Positions 26,033-35,700 of a stretch of DNA of 64,000 bases are shown piece after piece. The notes below the pieces were generated by a model. It worked only from the letters and a program-made list of their open reading frames with translations. It ran no database searches and had not been told where the DNA came from. Position 1 is the first letter of the stretch. The number at the start of each line of letters is the position of its first letter. A program made the position numbers and the translations under genes. Origin of the DNA: Rhodanobacter lindaniclasticus (GTDB lineage: Bacteria > Pseudomonadota > Gammaproteobacteria > Xanthomonadales > Rhodanobacteraceae); NCBI RefSeq assembly GCF_004799035.1, contig NZ_MWIO01000030.1, forward strand, positions 124,001 to 188,000. The letters are read 5' to 3'.

Positions 26033-26245
26033 ATGCATGTTTATTTAGCTCGACAGCGGCTGGCCGGTTTCCCACAGCTGGCCTGCGCGTTCAAGGCAGC
26101 AATCCTCGACGGCAGTCTCAACGCGGGCTCACGGCTGCCGCCCACGCGAGCACTGGCACAGAAGCCGGGCATGTCGCGCATCACCGTACTGTCGGCCTAC
26201 GACCAATTGCCCGCCGGGGGCTGCCTGCAAGGCGTCGACGGCAAC
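26033..26245 (+). pseudogene. decayed MocR/GntR-type regulator, N-terminal HTH remnant
   Basis: The first 70 codons match the N-terminus of the intact regulator at 27004: FKAAILDGSLNAGSRLPP versus FKAAILDGSLSGGTRLPP, then MSRITVLSAYDQL in both. The frame then loses homology near GGCLQG and no aminotransferase domain follows. It is clearly a paralogue of the intact MocR gene that has lost its C-terminal part. Confidence 0.85.
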
Positions 26246-26293
26246 CCCCCAACAGACAGAAAGAGGCAACGCAATGAGTCCGCCAAGGCGGAG

Positions 26294-26790
26294 TCAATGC
26301 GTTCCGCAGCAAGACGGTTGATCAGCTCGCGTCGACTTGTACTTGGTCTCGATGTACGGCGCGCCGATGGCGCCGGCATGGTTGCAATCCAGTGGCAGTA
26401 TCTTGTTGAACAGTTTGTTGACCGGCAGGGACCGTCGGCGTGTAGGTGACGCTGGCGTTGTACAGGATCCACGCCGGCAACTTGTCCGTTCCCTCGTCCG
26501 TGTAGTTGTTGTCGGTAGCCCCCAAGGTGTTGGGGGAGCGCCCGTAGTGGTTGAAGTAGACCGCCGTGCTCCACTGTTCACTCAGCGTCCAGCTGATCGA
26601 GCCGTTGACCTTGCTCTTGCAGTCGGTACTGAAGAACGGACTGCGCAACAAGTCGAGCACGGTGTCGTCGGGAAAGGCGGCTGTGTTTGAGTACGTCGCT
26701 GCAGGAAGCGGCGAACGTCAGCTTGGGCCCTTGGGGATCTTGTTCCAACGGCTGGAAACAGAAAAAACGCCGCGGGTCCAAATTGCAGAA
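26294..26790 (-). pseudogene. remnant of a TonB-dependent receptor C-terminal barrel
   Basis: Pieces in different frames on the minus strand make up a receptor C-terminus of a different subfamily from the intact receptor: near 26780-26730 the sequence reads VFSVSSRWNKIPKGP; 26660-26440 in one frame reads SISWTLSEQWSTAVYFNHYG and PAWILYNASVTYTP; 26430-26300 in another frame reads VNKLFNKILPLDCNHAGAIG. At least three frame changes are needed, so it is decayed. The N-terminal two-thirds are absent. Confidence 0.8.
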
Positions 26791-26957
26791 CCGGAGAGGT
26801 GATGCAGCCGCGGCGCAGGAGTAAAGGGATCCGTTGACGAAATGCGGCGCCGTCGGTGCCGGCATTGATCGCGCAACAGCGACAGGACGTTCACATTCGA
26901 ACGCCTTCACAGAGGCAAAGCGAAGGGCGCACGATAGGCGTCCCGAATCATTTCCAA

Positions 26958-26991
26958 CATGACCACTTCGCGGCCACGCTGCATGGCCAAT
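26958..26991. promoter_or_regulatory. candidate MocR operator D (autoregulation)
   Basis: CATGACCACT (26958-26967) and CATGGCCAAT (26982-26991) repeat with a 24-base period and end 12 bases before the ATG of the intact MocR regulator. Confidence 0.55.
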
Positions 26992-27003
26992 CCGGAGAAT
27001 CCG

Positions 27004-28455
27004 ATGTTTCTCGAACTCGATGGCGAAGGTGCCGCCTATCAGCAACTGACCCGGGCATTCAAAGCCGCCATCCTCGACGGCAGCCTCAGCGGCGGCACGC
27101 GGCTGCCGCCTTCGCGGGCACTGGCGCAGGAACTGGGGATGTCGCGCATCACGGTGCTCTCCGCCTATGACCAGCTGCGCGCAGAGGGCTACCTGCAGAG
27201 TCGAGTCGGCTCGGGCAGCTATGTCAGCGAACTGCAACTCACGCCCAGGTCGGGCCCGCCGAAGACCACGCGCATCGCGCCGCCGTCGCGCTATGCCGAG
27301 CGCTCGCTGCGGCATTCCGCCCAGACGACTTACCGCGCGCATCAGGGTTTGCGCTATGAGCTGCAGTTCGGCGAGACACTGCTCACTCCCCCGCTGAACA
27401 ACGCTTGGGGCCGGGAACTCGCCCGCGCGGCGAGTTATACCTCGCTCGAACGCACTGTCTCCAGAGGCTCGCCGGCCTTGCGCGAGCAGGTCAGCAAATA
27501 CCTCATTAGCCGGCGCGGCGTGCGGGCGGATCCCGACGACATCCTGATCGTCAACGGAACGCAGCAGGCCTATGCATTGGCGGCGCGCGTCCTGCTGAAC
27601 GAGGGCGACCCCATGGTGATGGAGGAGCCGCACTATTTCGCCGCCTGGCGCGCCTTTGCCGCGCACGGGGCGGAGCTGCAAGCCGTCCGGACAGACGACG
27701 AAGGACTGGTTTGTGCCGAGTTGCCCGACGTGCCACCTCGGCTGATCCTCGTGACGCCTTCGCACCAGTTCCCGTCCGGCCCGGTCATGTCGCTGCCGCG
27801 ACGGCTCGAACTGCTGCGCTACGCGGAAGCGAACCGCTGCTGGATCATGGAGGACGACTACGACAGCGAATTCCGCTACGACTCCCAACCGCTGTCCACA
27901 TTGCGCTCGCTGGACAAGGGCGATCGCGTGATCTACGTGGGCACGTTCTCCAAGGTGTTGTTTGGTTCCCTCCGACTGGGCTACATGGTGCTGCCCGCCG
28001 TGCTGCGCGAGTACTTCACGAAGGCCCGATACCTGAGCGACATGGGCGGCCTGGCGGTCGAACAGGCGGCGCTGGCTCACTTCATGGAAAGCGGAGCGTT
28101 CGAGCGGCACCTGCACAAGGTCGGCAAGACGCTGAAGCGACGCCGCGAGGTGATGCTGGAAGGCATGCGCCAACATGCCGGCACGCGCGTGCGGGTAAAC
28201 GACTCGCAGGCGGGCATGCACGTGGTGGCGTGGTTGCCCGATTACGACTACACCCAACTCGACGAACTGATCCAGTGCGCGCAGGAACGCGGGCTTGGGC
28301 TCTATCCGGTAGCGCCGTGCTACCACCGGAGACCCGAGGTTCCCGGCCTCATCCTTGGCTATTGCGGCCTGCCCGAGGCCGAGCTGCGCGAAGCGATGCG
28401 CCTGTTCGGCGCATGCCTGGATACCATCGACGCCCGGCGCCGCGAAACCGCCTGA
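27004..28455 (+). CDS. MocR-type transcriptional regulator (GntR HTH + aminotransferase domain)
   Basis: A 483-residue GntR/MocR regulator. Residues about 8-75 form a winged HTH (RLPPSRALAQELGMSRITVLSAYDQL) and about 110-475 an aspartate-aminotransferase-fold domain. The PLP lysine is Lys317 in YVGTFSKVLFGSLRLGY, and Asp284/Asp285 in IMEDDYDSEF would bind the pyridine nitrogen, so PLP binding should be intact. MocR proteins bind direct-repeat operators and respond to amino-acid-like effectors. The ATG at 27004 has GGAG and a direct-repeat operator immediately upstream. A decayed paralogue lies 1 kb upstream. Confidence 0.92.
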   Translation: MFLELDGEGAAYQQLTRAFKAAILDGSLSGGTRLPPSRALAQELGMSRITVLSAYDQLRAEGYLQSRVGSGSYVSELQLTPRSGPPKTTRIAPPSRYAERSLRHSAQTTYRAHQGLRYELQFGETLLTPPLNNAWGRELARAASYTSLERTVSRGSPALREQVSKYLISRRGVRADPDDILIVNGTQQAYALAARVLLNEGDPMVMEEPHYFAAWRAFAAHGAELQAVRTDDEGLVCAELPDVPPRLILVTPSHQFPSGPVMSLPRRLELLRYAEANRCWIMEDDYDSEFRYDSQPLSTLRSLDKGDRVIYVGTFSKVLFGSLRLGYMVLPAVLREYFTKARYLSDMGGLAVEQAALAHFMESGAFERHLHKVGKTLKRRREVMLEGMRQHAGTRVRVNDSQAGMHVVAWLPDYDYTQLDELIQCAQERGLGLYPVAPCYHRRPEVPGLILGYCGLPEAELREAMRLFGACLDTIDARRRETA

Positions 28456-28495
28456 CCGGTGCCGGCGCGCCAGACGGTCACGGCCAAGCGGGACG

Positions 28496-29722
28496 TCAAA
28501 GGTAGCTGAGCCACCAATCCGTGCGCCGCCGCTTCACGCCCGCATACCAGCGGCACAGCGGAAACATCAGCACGAGCACCGCCAGCCAGATCAGGTACAG
28601 CACCGGCACGCTGGCGCCCCATCCCGACGGCTGGGAAAACGGGAAGTGGGCGAGATCCGGTGACTCGAACATCTCGCTCACCCGGCCATACCGCCACCAG
28701 CTTGCCGCCACCGCGAGCAGGTGGATCAGGAAGAAGTGCAACACGTAGAAGAACAGCGGCACCTTGCCGATGACCAGCGCCGGCCGCAACCACCCGGGCA
28801 CTCCACGGTCGAACGCGCGCAGCAACAGCAAGGCCGGCCCCAGCGTCATCAGCAGGAACAGCAGCGAGGGCGGGTACTTGTTGGTGTCGATAAAAGACAT
28901 CACCGTCCACAGCACCGATGTCTGCGTTGACCATGGCCGCGGATCGCCATAGACATTGGCCAGCCGTACCACGACAAAGGCAACGCAGAGGCCGACGCCG
29001 AGCCACCCCAACCACGCACGCCGCCCTGCCGCATCCATGCGATACACCTGCCCCAGCACGTAGCCCAGCGCCGTCACGCCGACCCACGGAACCAGCACGT
29101 AGGCAACGAACACCAGCGAGCGGCCATTGTCGAAAATCGGCCCGGGCACGTGCAGGACCGTCCACAGCGGCGCCAGGCGATCGAACGTGAACGGTGCCAC
29201 GCCGTCCAGTGCGTTGTGCCCCACGATCATGGCGACGCCCATGCCGGCGATCGCCCAGGCCGGTAGCCAGATCAACGCCGCCAGCACGATCATCGCCCAG
29301 CCCAGCGCCCACAGCACGGTGATGATGGTCACCTGGTAATCGACGTTGAACTGGAGCGCGAAGCGCATCACCACCAGTTCGAGAAAGATCAGCCAGAGGC
29401 CGCGCGAGAGCAGGAAGCGCGCCAGCTCGGCCTTGTGCAGGCGGCGCCGCGTCAGGCAGGCGCCGACGCCGGTCAGCAGGAAGAACATCGGCGCGCAGAA
29501 ATGGGTGATCCAGCGGGTGAAGAACAGTGCCGCCGTGGTGGTGTCGAGGTTGGTCGGCTGGCTGGTCAGGTCGCCGAAGAAATCGTGCACGTGATCGAGC
29601 GCCATCAGGATCATGATGATGCCGCGTGCCACGTCGATCGACTCGACGCGGGCCCGCGCGGGCATCGGGCCCGCGATGCCCGGCGCGGCTGGCGCGATTG
29701 CACGAATGTGATCAGCCATCAT
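28496..29722 (-). CDS. acyltransferase-like membrane protein (DUF1624 / HGSNAT-like)
   Basis: A 408-residue protein with about ten membrane segments and the N-terminal motif RVESIDVARGIIMILMALDHVHDFF, which is the hallmark of the heparan-alpha-glucosaminide N-acetyltransferase-like family (DUF1624). In this family the conserved Asp/His pair near the start of the first helix is needed for acyl transfer. It could acetylate a periplasmic sugar. Two ATG codons (29720-29722 and 29717-29719) are possible starts. Operator E lies 110 bases upstream. Confidence 0.8.
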   Translation of the reverse strand: MMADHIRAIAPAAPGIAGPMPARARVESIDVARGIIMILMALDHVHDFFGDLTSQPTNLDTTTAALFFTRWITHFCAPMFFLLTGVGACLTRRRLHKAELARFLLSRGLWLIFLELVVMRFALQFNVDYQVTIITVLWALGWAMIVLAALIWLPAWAIAGMGVAMIVGHNALDGVAPFTFDRLAPLWTVLHVPGPIFDNGRSLVFVAYVLVPWVGVTALGYVLGQVYRMDAAGRRAWLGWLGVGLCVAFVVVRLANVYGDPRPWSTQTSVLWTVMSFIDTNKYPPSLLFLLMTLGPALLLLRAFDRGVPGWLRPALVIGKVPLFFYVLHFFLIHLLAVAASWWRYGRVSEMFESPDLAHFPFSQPSGWGASVPVLYLIWLAVLVLMFPLCRWYAGVKRRRTDWWLSYL

Positions 29723-29831
29723 TTGCCGCCCCACCCCGGAACGTTGCCGAAACACGACCTGTCGCCGCGAAGCACGACGGATTGGCCGGCGCACGGTAAT
29801 CGCGTCATACCCCGTCAGCCGTGTTCGTGGC

Positions 29832-29865
29832 CATGACCAATTATCGCGATTTGCACATGACCAAT
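29832..29865. promoter_or_regulatory. candidate MocR operator E (perfect paired repeat)
   Basis: CATGACCAAT occurs twice, at 29832-29841 and 29856-29865, a perfect direct repeat with a 24-base period. It lies midway between the acyltransferase gene (minus) and the FAA hydrolase gene (plus) and could control both. Confidence 0.7.
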
Positions 29866-29978
29866 GGGCGCCATCCCGCGACCCTGCCGACCGCCACGCT
29901 CCCGGCGCCTGACCGCCGCCGCGCCTCCCGTGCGATCATCGGCGACGTCAACTGGTTCCGCCATTGAGGCTCTCGCCC

Positions 29979-30665
29979 GTGCCGTACGTCCTCCCGCCAC
30001 CGACCCAGCCCAGCCTGCCGATCATCGGCAGCGAGGCACGTTTTCCGATCCGCCGGGTGTTCTGCATCGGCCGCAATTACGCCGAGCACGCGCGCGAGAT
30101 GGGCGCCACGGTGGACAAGGCCGCGCCGATGTTTTTCTGCAAGCCGGTCGACGCGGTGGTGGCCGACGGCGTCGACGTGCCCTACCCCACGGCGACCGCC
30201 GACCTGCACCACGAGGTGGAGATGGTGGTGGCGCTGGGCGCGGGCGGGCGCGAGCTTGATCCAGCTGCCGCGGCCGCGCTGGTGTGGGGCTACGGCGTGG
30301 GTCTGGACCTGACCCGCCGCGACCTGCAGGCGCAGGCCAAGGCGAAGGGCCATCCATGGGACGTGGCCAAGGCGTTCGACCATTCGGCGCCGGTCTCTGC
30401 GCTGCGCCCGGCGGCGCAGGCACACGTGGATGCGGATACCGTGCTGCGCCTGCATGTCAACGGCGAGCTGCGCCAGCAGGCGAGCCTCGGCGACATGATC
30501 CACGACGTGCCGCACATCATCGCCGCGCTGTCGCAACTGTTCGAACTGCAGCCTGGCGACCTGATCTTCACCGGCACCCCGGCAGGCGTGGCGGCGCTGC
30601 AGCGCGGCGACCGCTTCCACGCCGAGCTGGCCGGCGTCGCCGAGCTCGCCGGGCGGATCATCTGA
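29979..30665 (+). CDS. fumarylacetoacetate hydrolase-family protein (fumarylpyruvate hydrolase-like)
   Basis: A 228-residue protein with the FAH/FAHD fold: RVFCIGRNYAEHAREMG near the start, the metal ligands Glu79 and Glu81 in HHEVEMVV and Asp110 in GVGLDLTRRD, and the C-terminal GDLIFTGTPAGV loop. It is close in length and pattern to fumarylpyruvate hydrolases of gentisate breakdown and to FAHD1 acylpyruvases. The GTG at 29979 with GAGG upstream is the preferred start; a TTG 15 bases earlier is possible. Operator E is 114 bases upstream. Confidence 0.85.
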   Translation: MPYVLPPPTQPSLPIIGSEARFPIRRVFCIGRNYAEHAREMGATVDKAAPMFFCKPVDAVVADGVDVPYPTATADLHHEVEMVVALGAGGRELDPAAAAALVWGYGVGLDLTRRDLQAQAKAKGHPWDVAKAFDHSAPVSALRPAAQAHVDADTVLRLHVNGELRQQASLGDMIHDVPHIIAALSQLFELQPGDLIFTGTPAGVAALQRGDRFHAELAGVAELAGRII

Positions 30666-30746
30666 AACCGCGTCTCGCCGCCTGTCCCAGGCCCCCACGC
30701 TGCGCTAAAGTCCCCTTGCCATATGGCAAAACCCGGGGAGAAACGC

Positions 30747-31160
30747 ATGAGCATGCTGCAGGAATTCAAGGCGTTCGCGATGCGCGGCAACGTGATGGAC
30801 ATGGCCGTCGGTATCGTCATCGGCGGTGCGTTCGGCAAGATCGTCAGCTCGCTGGTCAGCGACGTGATCATGCCGCCGATCGGCTGGCTCACCGGCGGCA
30901 TCGACTTCTCCAAGCTGAAATGGGTGATCAAGCCGGCCGACGACAGCGATCCGGCGCACAAGATCGCCGAGGTGGCGATCAGCTACGGCACTTTCATCAA
31001 CACCATCATCACCTTCATCATCATCGCGTTCGCGATCTTCATGGTGATCAAGGCGATGAACCGCCTGCAGAAGAAGCAGGAGGAAGCGCCCGCTGCACCG
31101 CCGGCCGACGTCGCCCTGCTCACCGAGATCCGCGACCTGCTGAAGAACAGACAGCCGTGA
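30747..31160 (+). CDS. mscL: large-conductance mechanosensitive channel
   Basis: A 137-residue MscL: N-terminal amphipathic start [22 protein letters not shown]1 [18 protein letters not shown], a periplasmic loop, TM2 and a C-terminal helix. The start at 30747 is preceded by GGGGAG, and an earlier in-frame ATG at 30723 would add eight residues not seen in MscL. It releases solutes during hypo-osmotic shock. Confidence 0.97.
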   Translation: MSMLQEFKAFAMRGNVMDMAVGIVIGGAFGKIVSSLVSDVIMPPIGWLTGGIDFSKLKWVIKPADDSDPAHKIAEVAISYGTFINTIITFIIIAFAIFMVIKAMNRLQKKQEEAPAAPPADVALLTEIRDLLKNRQP

Positions 31161-31266
31161 CCCGCCGGCGGTAGCGGCCCTGGCTGCTGCCGCCGCCCAT
31201 GACTTCTGGCCTAAGCACGACCCGGCCGCCACGCCATAATCGGGGTTTCATCCGCGGAGTGCTCCG

Positions 31267-32703
31267 ATGCGCCGTCTCCCCCTCACTTTGCTCGCTGCCG
31301 GCCTGCTGCTGGCCGGCGGCATCGCCAGCGCCGCCACCACGATTCCCGCTACGGCCGTAAAGACGGCCGAACAGTTGCGCGACCAGGCCCTGCACGATGG
31401 CACGGCCATGGCCGTGGTGACCTCGCTCACCACCGAGGTCGGCCCTCGGCTGGCCGGCAGCGCGGCCGACCTGCGCGCCCGCGAATGGGCGCTGGCGAAG
31501 TTCCGGGAGCTGGGTTTTGACAAGGTCTACAGCGAGCCGGTGACGTTCCCGCTGTGGCAGCGGCGCAGCGAGAGCGGTGCCATCGTGGCGCCGTTCCCGC
31601 AGCCGCTGGTGCTCACCGCGCTGGGCTACTCGCCGGGCACGCCCGCAGGCGGTCTCAGCGCGCAGGTAGTGAAGTTCGACAGTCTGGAGGCGCTCAAGGC
31701 CGCCGATCCGTCCAGCGTCAAGGGAAAGATCGTCTACGTCGACTACCAGATGCACCGGCAGAAGGACGGCCATGACTACGGCATGGGCTCGGCCGTGCGC
31801 GTTGCCGGGCCGCCGATCGCCGCGGCCAAGGGCGCGGCCGGCTACCTGCTGCGCTCGGCCGGCACCGACATGCACCAGCGCATCGCCCACACCGGCGTTA
31901 CCGGCTTTCGCGACCCGAAAGCGCGCACGATTCCGGCCGCCGCGCTGTCCAATCCCGATGCGGACCAGCTCGATCGCGTGCTCGCCTACGGCAAGCCGGT
32001 GACAGTGCGGATGGATCTGGATTGCGGCATCGTCGGCGAATACACCGGCGCCAACGTGATCGGCGAGATCACCGGCAGCAAGCACCCGGACCAGGTGGTG
32101 GCGATCGGCGGCCATCTCGATTCGTGGGACCCGGGCACCGGCGCCATCGACGACGGCGCCGGCATCGCCATCACCATGGCCGCGGCCAAGCTCATCCACG
32201 ACCTGCCGCAACGCCCCGACCGCACCATCCGCGTGATCGCCTTCGCCAACGAGGAGATGGGGCTGTGGGGCTCGCGCGCCTACGCGCAGAAACATGCCAG
32301 CGAGGTGGCGAAGTTCCAGCTCGGCACCGACTCGGATTTCGGCGCGGGGAAGATCTGGCGCATGAGCGCCAGCGTGAAGCCCGAGGCGCGCGGCGCGATC
32401 GAACAGATCGCCGGCGTGCTGGCGCCGCTGGGCGTGGCCTACGACGCCACGCGTCCCGGCGGCGGTGGCTCGGACCTGTCGCAGATGCATGCACGCGGCA
32501 TGGCCGCGCTGAGCCTGACCCAGGACGGCACGCATTACTTCGACTGGCATCACACCGCCAACGACACGCTGGACAAGATCGACCCGGCCGACCTGGCGCA
32601 GAACGTGGCGGTCTACGCGACATGGGTCTACATGGCCGCCCAGGCCGATGGCGACTTCGGCTCGGCTCCCGGCGCGTTCGCCGAGGACAGCACCGGCGAA
32701 TGA
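31267..32703 (+). CDS. secreted M28-family zinc aminopeptidase with PA domain
   Basis: A 478-residue protein with a signal peptide (cleavage near GIASAA), a PA-domain insert (about 130-230) and an M28 peptidase domain. The metal-site residues are visible: His283 and Asp285 in GGHLDSWDPG, bridging Asp295 in AIDDGAG, Glu329/Glu330 in FANEEMG, Asp355 or Asp357, and His429 in HHTAND. It is expected to remove N-terminal amino acids from peptides in the periplasm or outside the cell. Confidence 0.9.
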   Translation: MRRLPLTLLAAGLLLAGGIASAATTIPATAVKTAEQLRDQALHDGTAMAVVTSLTTEVGPRLAGSAADLRAREWALAKFRELGFDKVYSEPVTFPLWQRRSESGAIVAPFPQPLVLTALGYSPGTPAGGLSAQVVKFDSLEALKAADPSSVKGKIVYVDYQMHRQKDGHDYGMGSAVRVAGPPIAAAKGAAGYLLRSAGTDMHQRIAHTGVTGFRDPKARTIPAAALSNPDADQLDRVLAYGKPVTVRMDLDCGIVGEYTGANVIGEITGSKHPDQVVAIGGHLDSWDPGTGAIDDGAGIAITMAAAKLIHDLPQRPDRTIRVIAFANEEMGLWGSRAYAQKHASEVAKFQLGTDSDFGAGKIWRMSASVKPEARGAIEQIAGVLAPLGVAYDATRPGGGGSDLSQMHARGMAALSLTQDGTHYFDWHHTANDTLDKIDPADLAQNVAVYATWVYMAAQADGDFGSAPGAFAEDSTGE

Positions 32704-32709
32704 TGCCCC

Positions 32710-32736
32710 GCTCTCCCGCCGCGACGGCGGGAGAGC
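32710..32736. terminator. bidirectional hairpin between convergent genes
   Basis: GCTCTCCCGCC and GGCGGGAGAGC are perfect 11-base arms with a 5-base loop, sited between the M28 peptidase stop and the RND pump stop. There is no clear T-run, so its strength is uncertain. Confidence 0.65.
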
Positions 32737-32743
32737 CCGTCCC

Positions 32744-35700
32744 TCAGTCGGCGGCCAGTTGCGATGCCTTGCGCTTGCGCCCGAAGCGCTGCTGCAGGCG
32801 ATCCATGTACAGGTAGATCACCGGCGTCAGGTACAGCGTGAGTACCTGCGAGACCAGCAGGCCGCCGACCACGGCCAGGCCCAGCGGCCGCCGGGCGGAG
32901 GCGCCGGCGCCGATGCCCAGCGCGATCGGCAAGGTGCCGGCGAAGGCGGCCATGGTGGTCATCATGATCGGCCGGAAACGCACGTGGCAGGCCTCGATGA
33001 TCGCCTGCACCGGCGCCATGCCTTCCACGCGCTGCCGCTCCAGCGCGAAGTCGATCAGCATGATCGCGTTCTTCTTGACGATGCCGATCAGCATCACGAT
33101 GCCGACGAAGGAGAACAGGTCCAGCGGCGCGCGGAAGAGCATCAGCGTCAGCAGCGCGCCGACGCCGGCGGCCGGCAGGCCGGAGAGGATCGTCAGCGGG
33201 TGGATGAAGCTCTCGTACAGGATGCCCAGCACCAGGTAGATCACGAACACCGCCAGCACCAGCAGCAGGCCCATGCCCTGCATCGAGTCCTGGAACGCCT
33301 GCGCCGTGCCCTGCACGCTGCCGGTGATCGTCGCCGGCAGGTGCAGTTGCGCCATCGCGCCGTCGATGCTGCTCACCGCCTGACTCAGGCTGACCCCGGG
33401 CGCCAGGTTGAAGGAAATCGTCACCGCGGGCAGCTGGCCCTGGTGGTTGACCGTGAGCGGGCGCGCCGTGCGCTGGAAGCTGGCCACCGCGCTGAGCGGC
33501 ACCAGCGCGCCGCTGTCGGAGGTGACATACAGCTGCGACAGCACCGCCGGATCGTCCTGCAGCGCGTAGGCAACCTGCAGGATCACCCAGTACTGCGTGG
33601 CCGAGCCGTAGATCGTGGAGACCTGGTTCGCGCCGAACGCCGCGCCCAGCGCCTTCTGCACCTGGCGCATGGTGAGGCCCAGCGGCGCCAGCCGGGCGCG
33701 GTCGACCTGCACCGCGATCGCCGGGCCGTTGAGGTCCAGGTCGCTGGTGACGTCCTGGAAGCCGGGCAAGGCACCGAACGCGCGCTCCACCTTGCCGGAG
33801 GCGGCGTACAGCGTGTCCAGGTCGACCGACTGCAAGGTGTACTGGTATTGCGCCTTGGATTGCCGGCCGCCGACCTGGATCGCCGGGGGGTTCTGGATGT
33901 AGGCGCGGATGCCGGGGATGCGGGCGAACTTCTGCCGCAACTCCTGGATGATCTGCTCGGGACCAAGCGGCCGTTCCGATGCCGGTTTCAGGCGCAGGAA
34001 CATGGTGCCGTTGTTGGTGGTGGCGCGCGAGCCGCCGCTGCCCACCGACGACATGAAGCTGTCGATGTTCGGATCCTCCGCCACGATCGCCGCCAGCTCC
34101 TGCTGGCGCGCCTTCATCGCGGTGATCGAGATGTCGTCGGGCCCTTCGACATTGACGATCAGCTGGCCGGTGTCGCCGGCCGGGATGAAGTCCTTGTCGA
34201 CGAGCACGAACAGCAGCGCGGTCGCCAGCAGGCTGGCGAAGAACACGCCGAGCACCACGCGCGGGCGTTGCACCGACCACGCCAGCGAACGGTTGTAGCC
34301 GTCGCGCACGCGGTTGAAGCCCTGGTCGAACCAGCGCACCACACGTGATTTCTCCGCGTGCCCGCCATGCTTGATGAAGCGGCTGCACAGCATCGGCGTC
34401 AACGTGATCGAGACGAAGCCGGAGATCAGGATCGCGGTGCTGATGGTCACCGCGAACTCGTGGAACAGCCGGCCGACGATGCCGCCCATGAACATCACCG
34501 GCAGGAACACCGCCACCAGCGAGATCGTCATCGAGAAGATGGTGAAGCCGATCTCCGCGGCACCCAGCAGCGATGCCTCGTACGGATCCATGCCGTGCTC
34601 GACGTGGCGCACGATGTTCTCCAGCATCACGATCGCGTCGTCGACCACGAAGCCGACCACCAGTGTCAGCGCCAGCAGCGAGAGGTTGTCCAGGCTGTAG
34701 CCCAGCGCGTACATCACGCCGAACGTGCCGATCACCGACACCGGCAGCGCCAGCGCCGGGATCAGCGTGGCCGAGGCATTGCCGAGAAACAGGTAGATCA
34801 CCAGGATCACCAGCACGCCGGCCAGCAGCAGGGTGTATTGCACGTCGTTGACCGAATGGCGGATCGATTCGGAGCGATCGTACAAGACGCCGAGCTTGAC
34901 CGAGGGCGGCAGGCTGGCCTGGAACTCCGGCAGCACCGCGTGGATGCGGTCCACCGTGGCCACCGTGTTGGAGCCGGGCTGGCGGTCGATCGCCAGCACG
35001 ATCGCGCGTTTGCCATCGAACCAACTGGCGACCTGGTCGTTCTGCACGCCATCGCTGGCGTGGCCGAGCGCGGAGAGCCGGATCGGCGCGCCGTTGCGGT
35101 AGGCCACCACGATGTCGTTGTACGGCGCGGCGCGCTGCAACTGGCCGTCCGAACTCACCTGCAGCAATTGCCGGCTGCCGTTGAGCGAACCGGTGGCGAG
35201 GTTGACGTTGGCGTCGGCAATCGCCTTCTGCAGCGTGTCGATGCCGATGCCGTTGGCGGCCAGCTTGTTCGGATCCACGCTGATCCGCACCGCGTATTTC
35301 TGTGAGCCGTACACGTTCACCTGGGCCACGCCCTCGACCATCGACAGCCGCTGCGCCAGCCGCGTCTCGCCGTACTCGTTCACCGTCGACAAGGGCAAGG
35401 TGTCCGAGCTGAGGGTGAGGTACAGGATCGCCTTGTCCGCCGGGTTGACCTTGCGGAAGGTGGGCGGCGTCGGCATGGTCGTGGGCAACTGCCGTTGCGC
35501 CGCCGAGATCGCCGCCTGCACGTCCTGCGCGGCGGCGTCGATGTTGCGGTCCAGGCCGAAGGTCAGCGTGATCGAAGTCGAACCCAGCGCGCTGGTGGAG
35601 GTCATCGTGGAGATGCCGGCGATGGTGGAGAACTCGTTCTCCAGCGGCGTGGCCACCGCGGTGGCCATCGTCTCCGGCGAGGCGCCGGGCAGGTTGGCGC

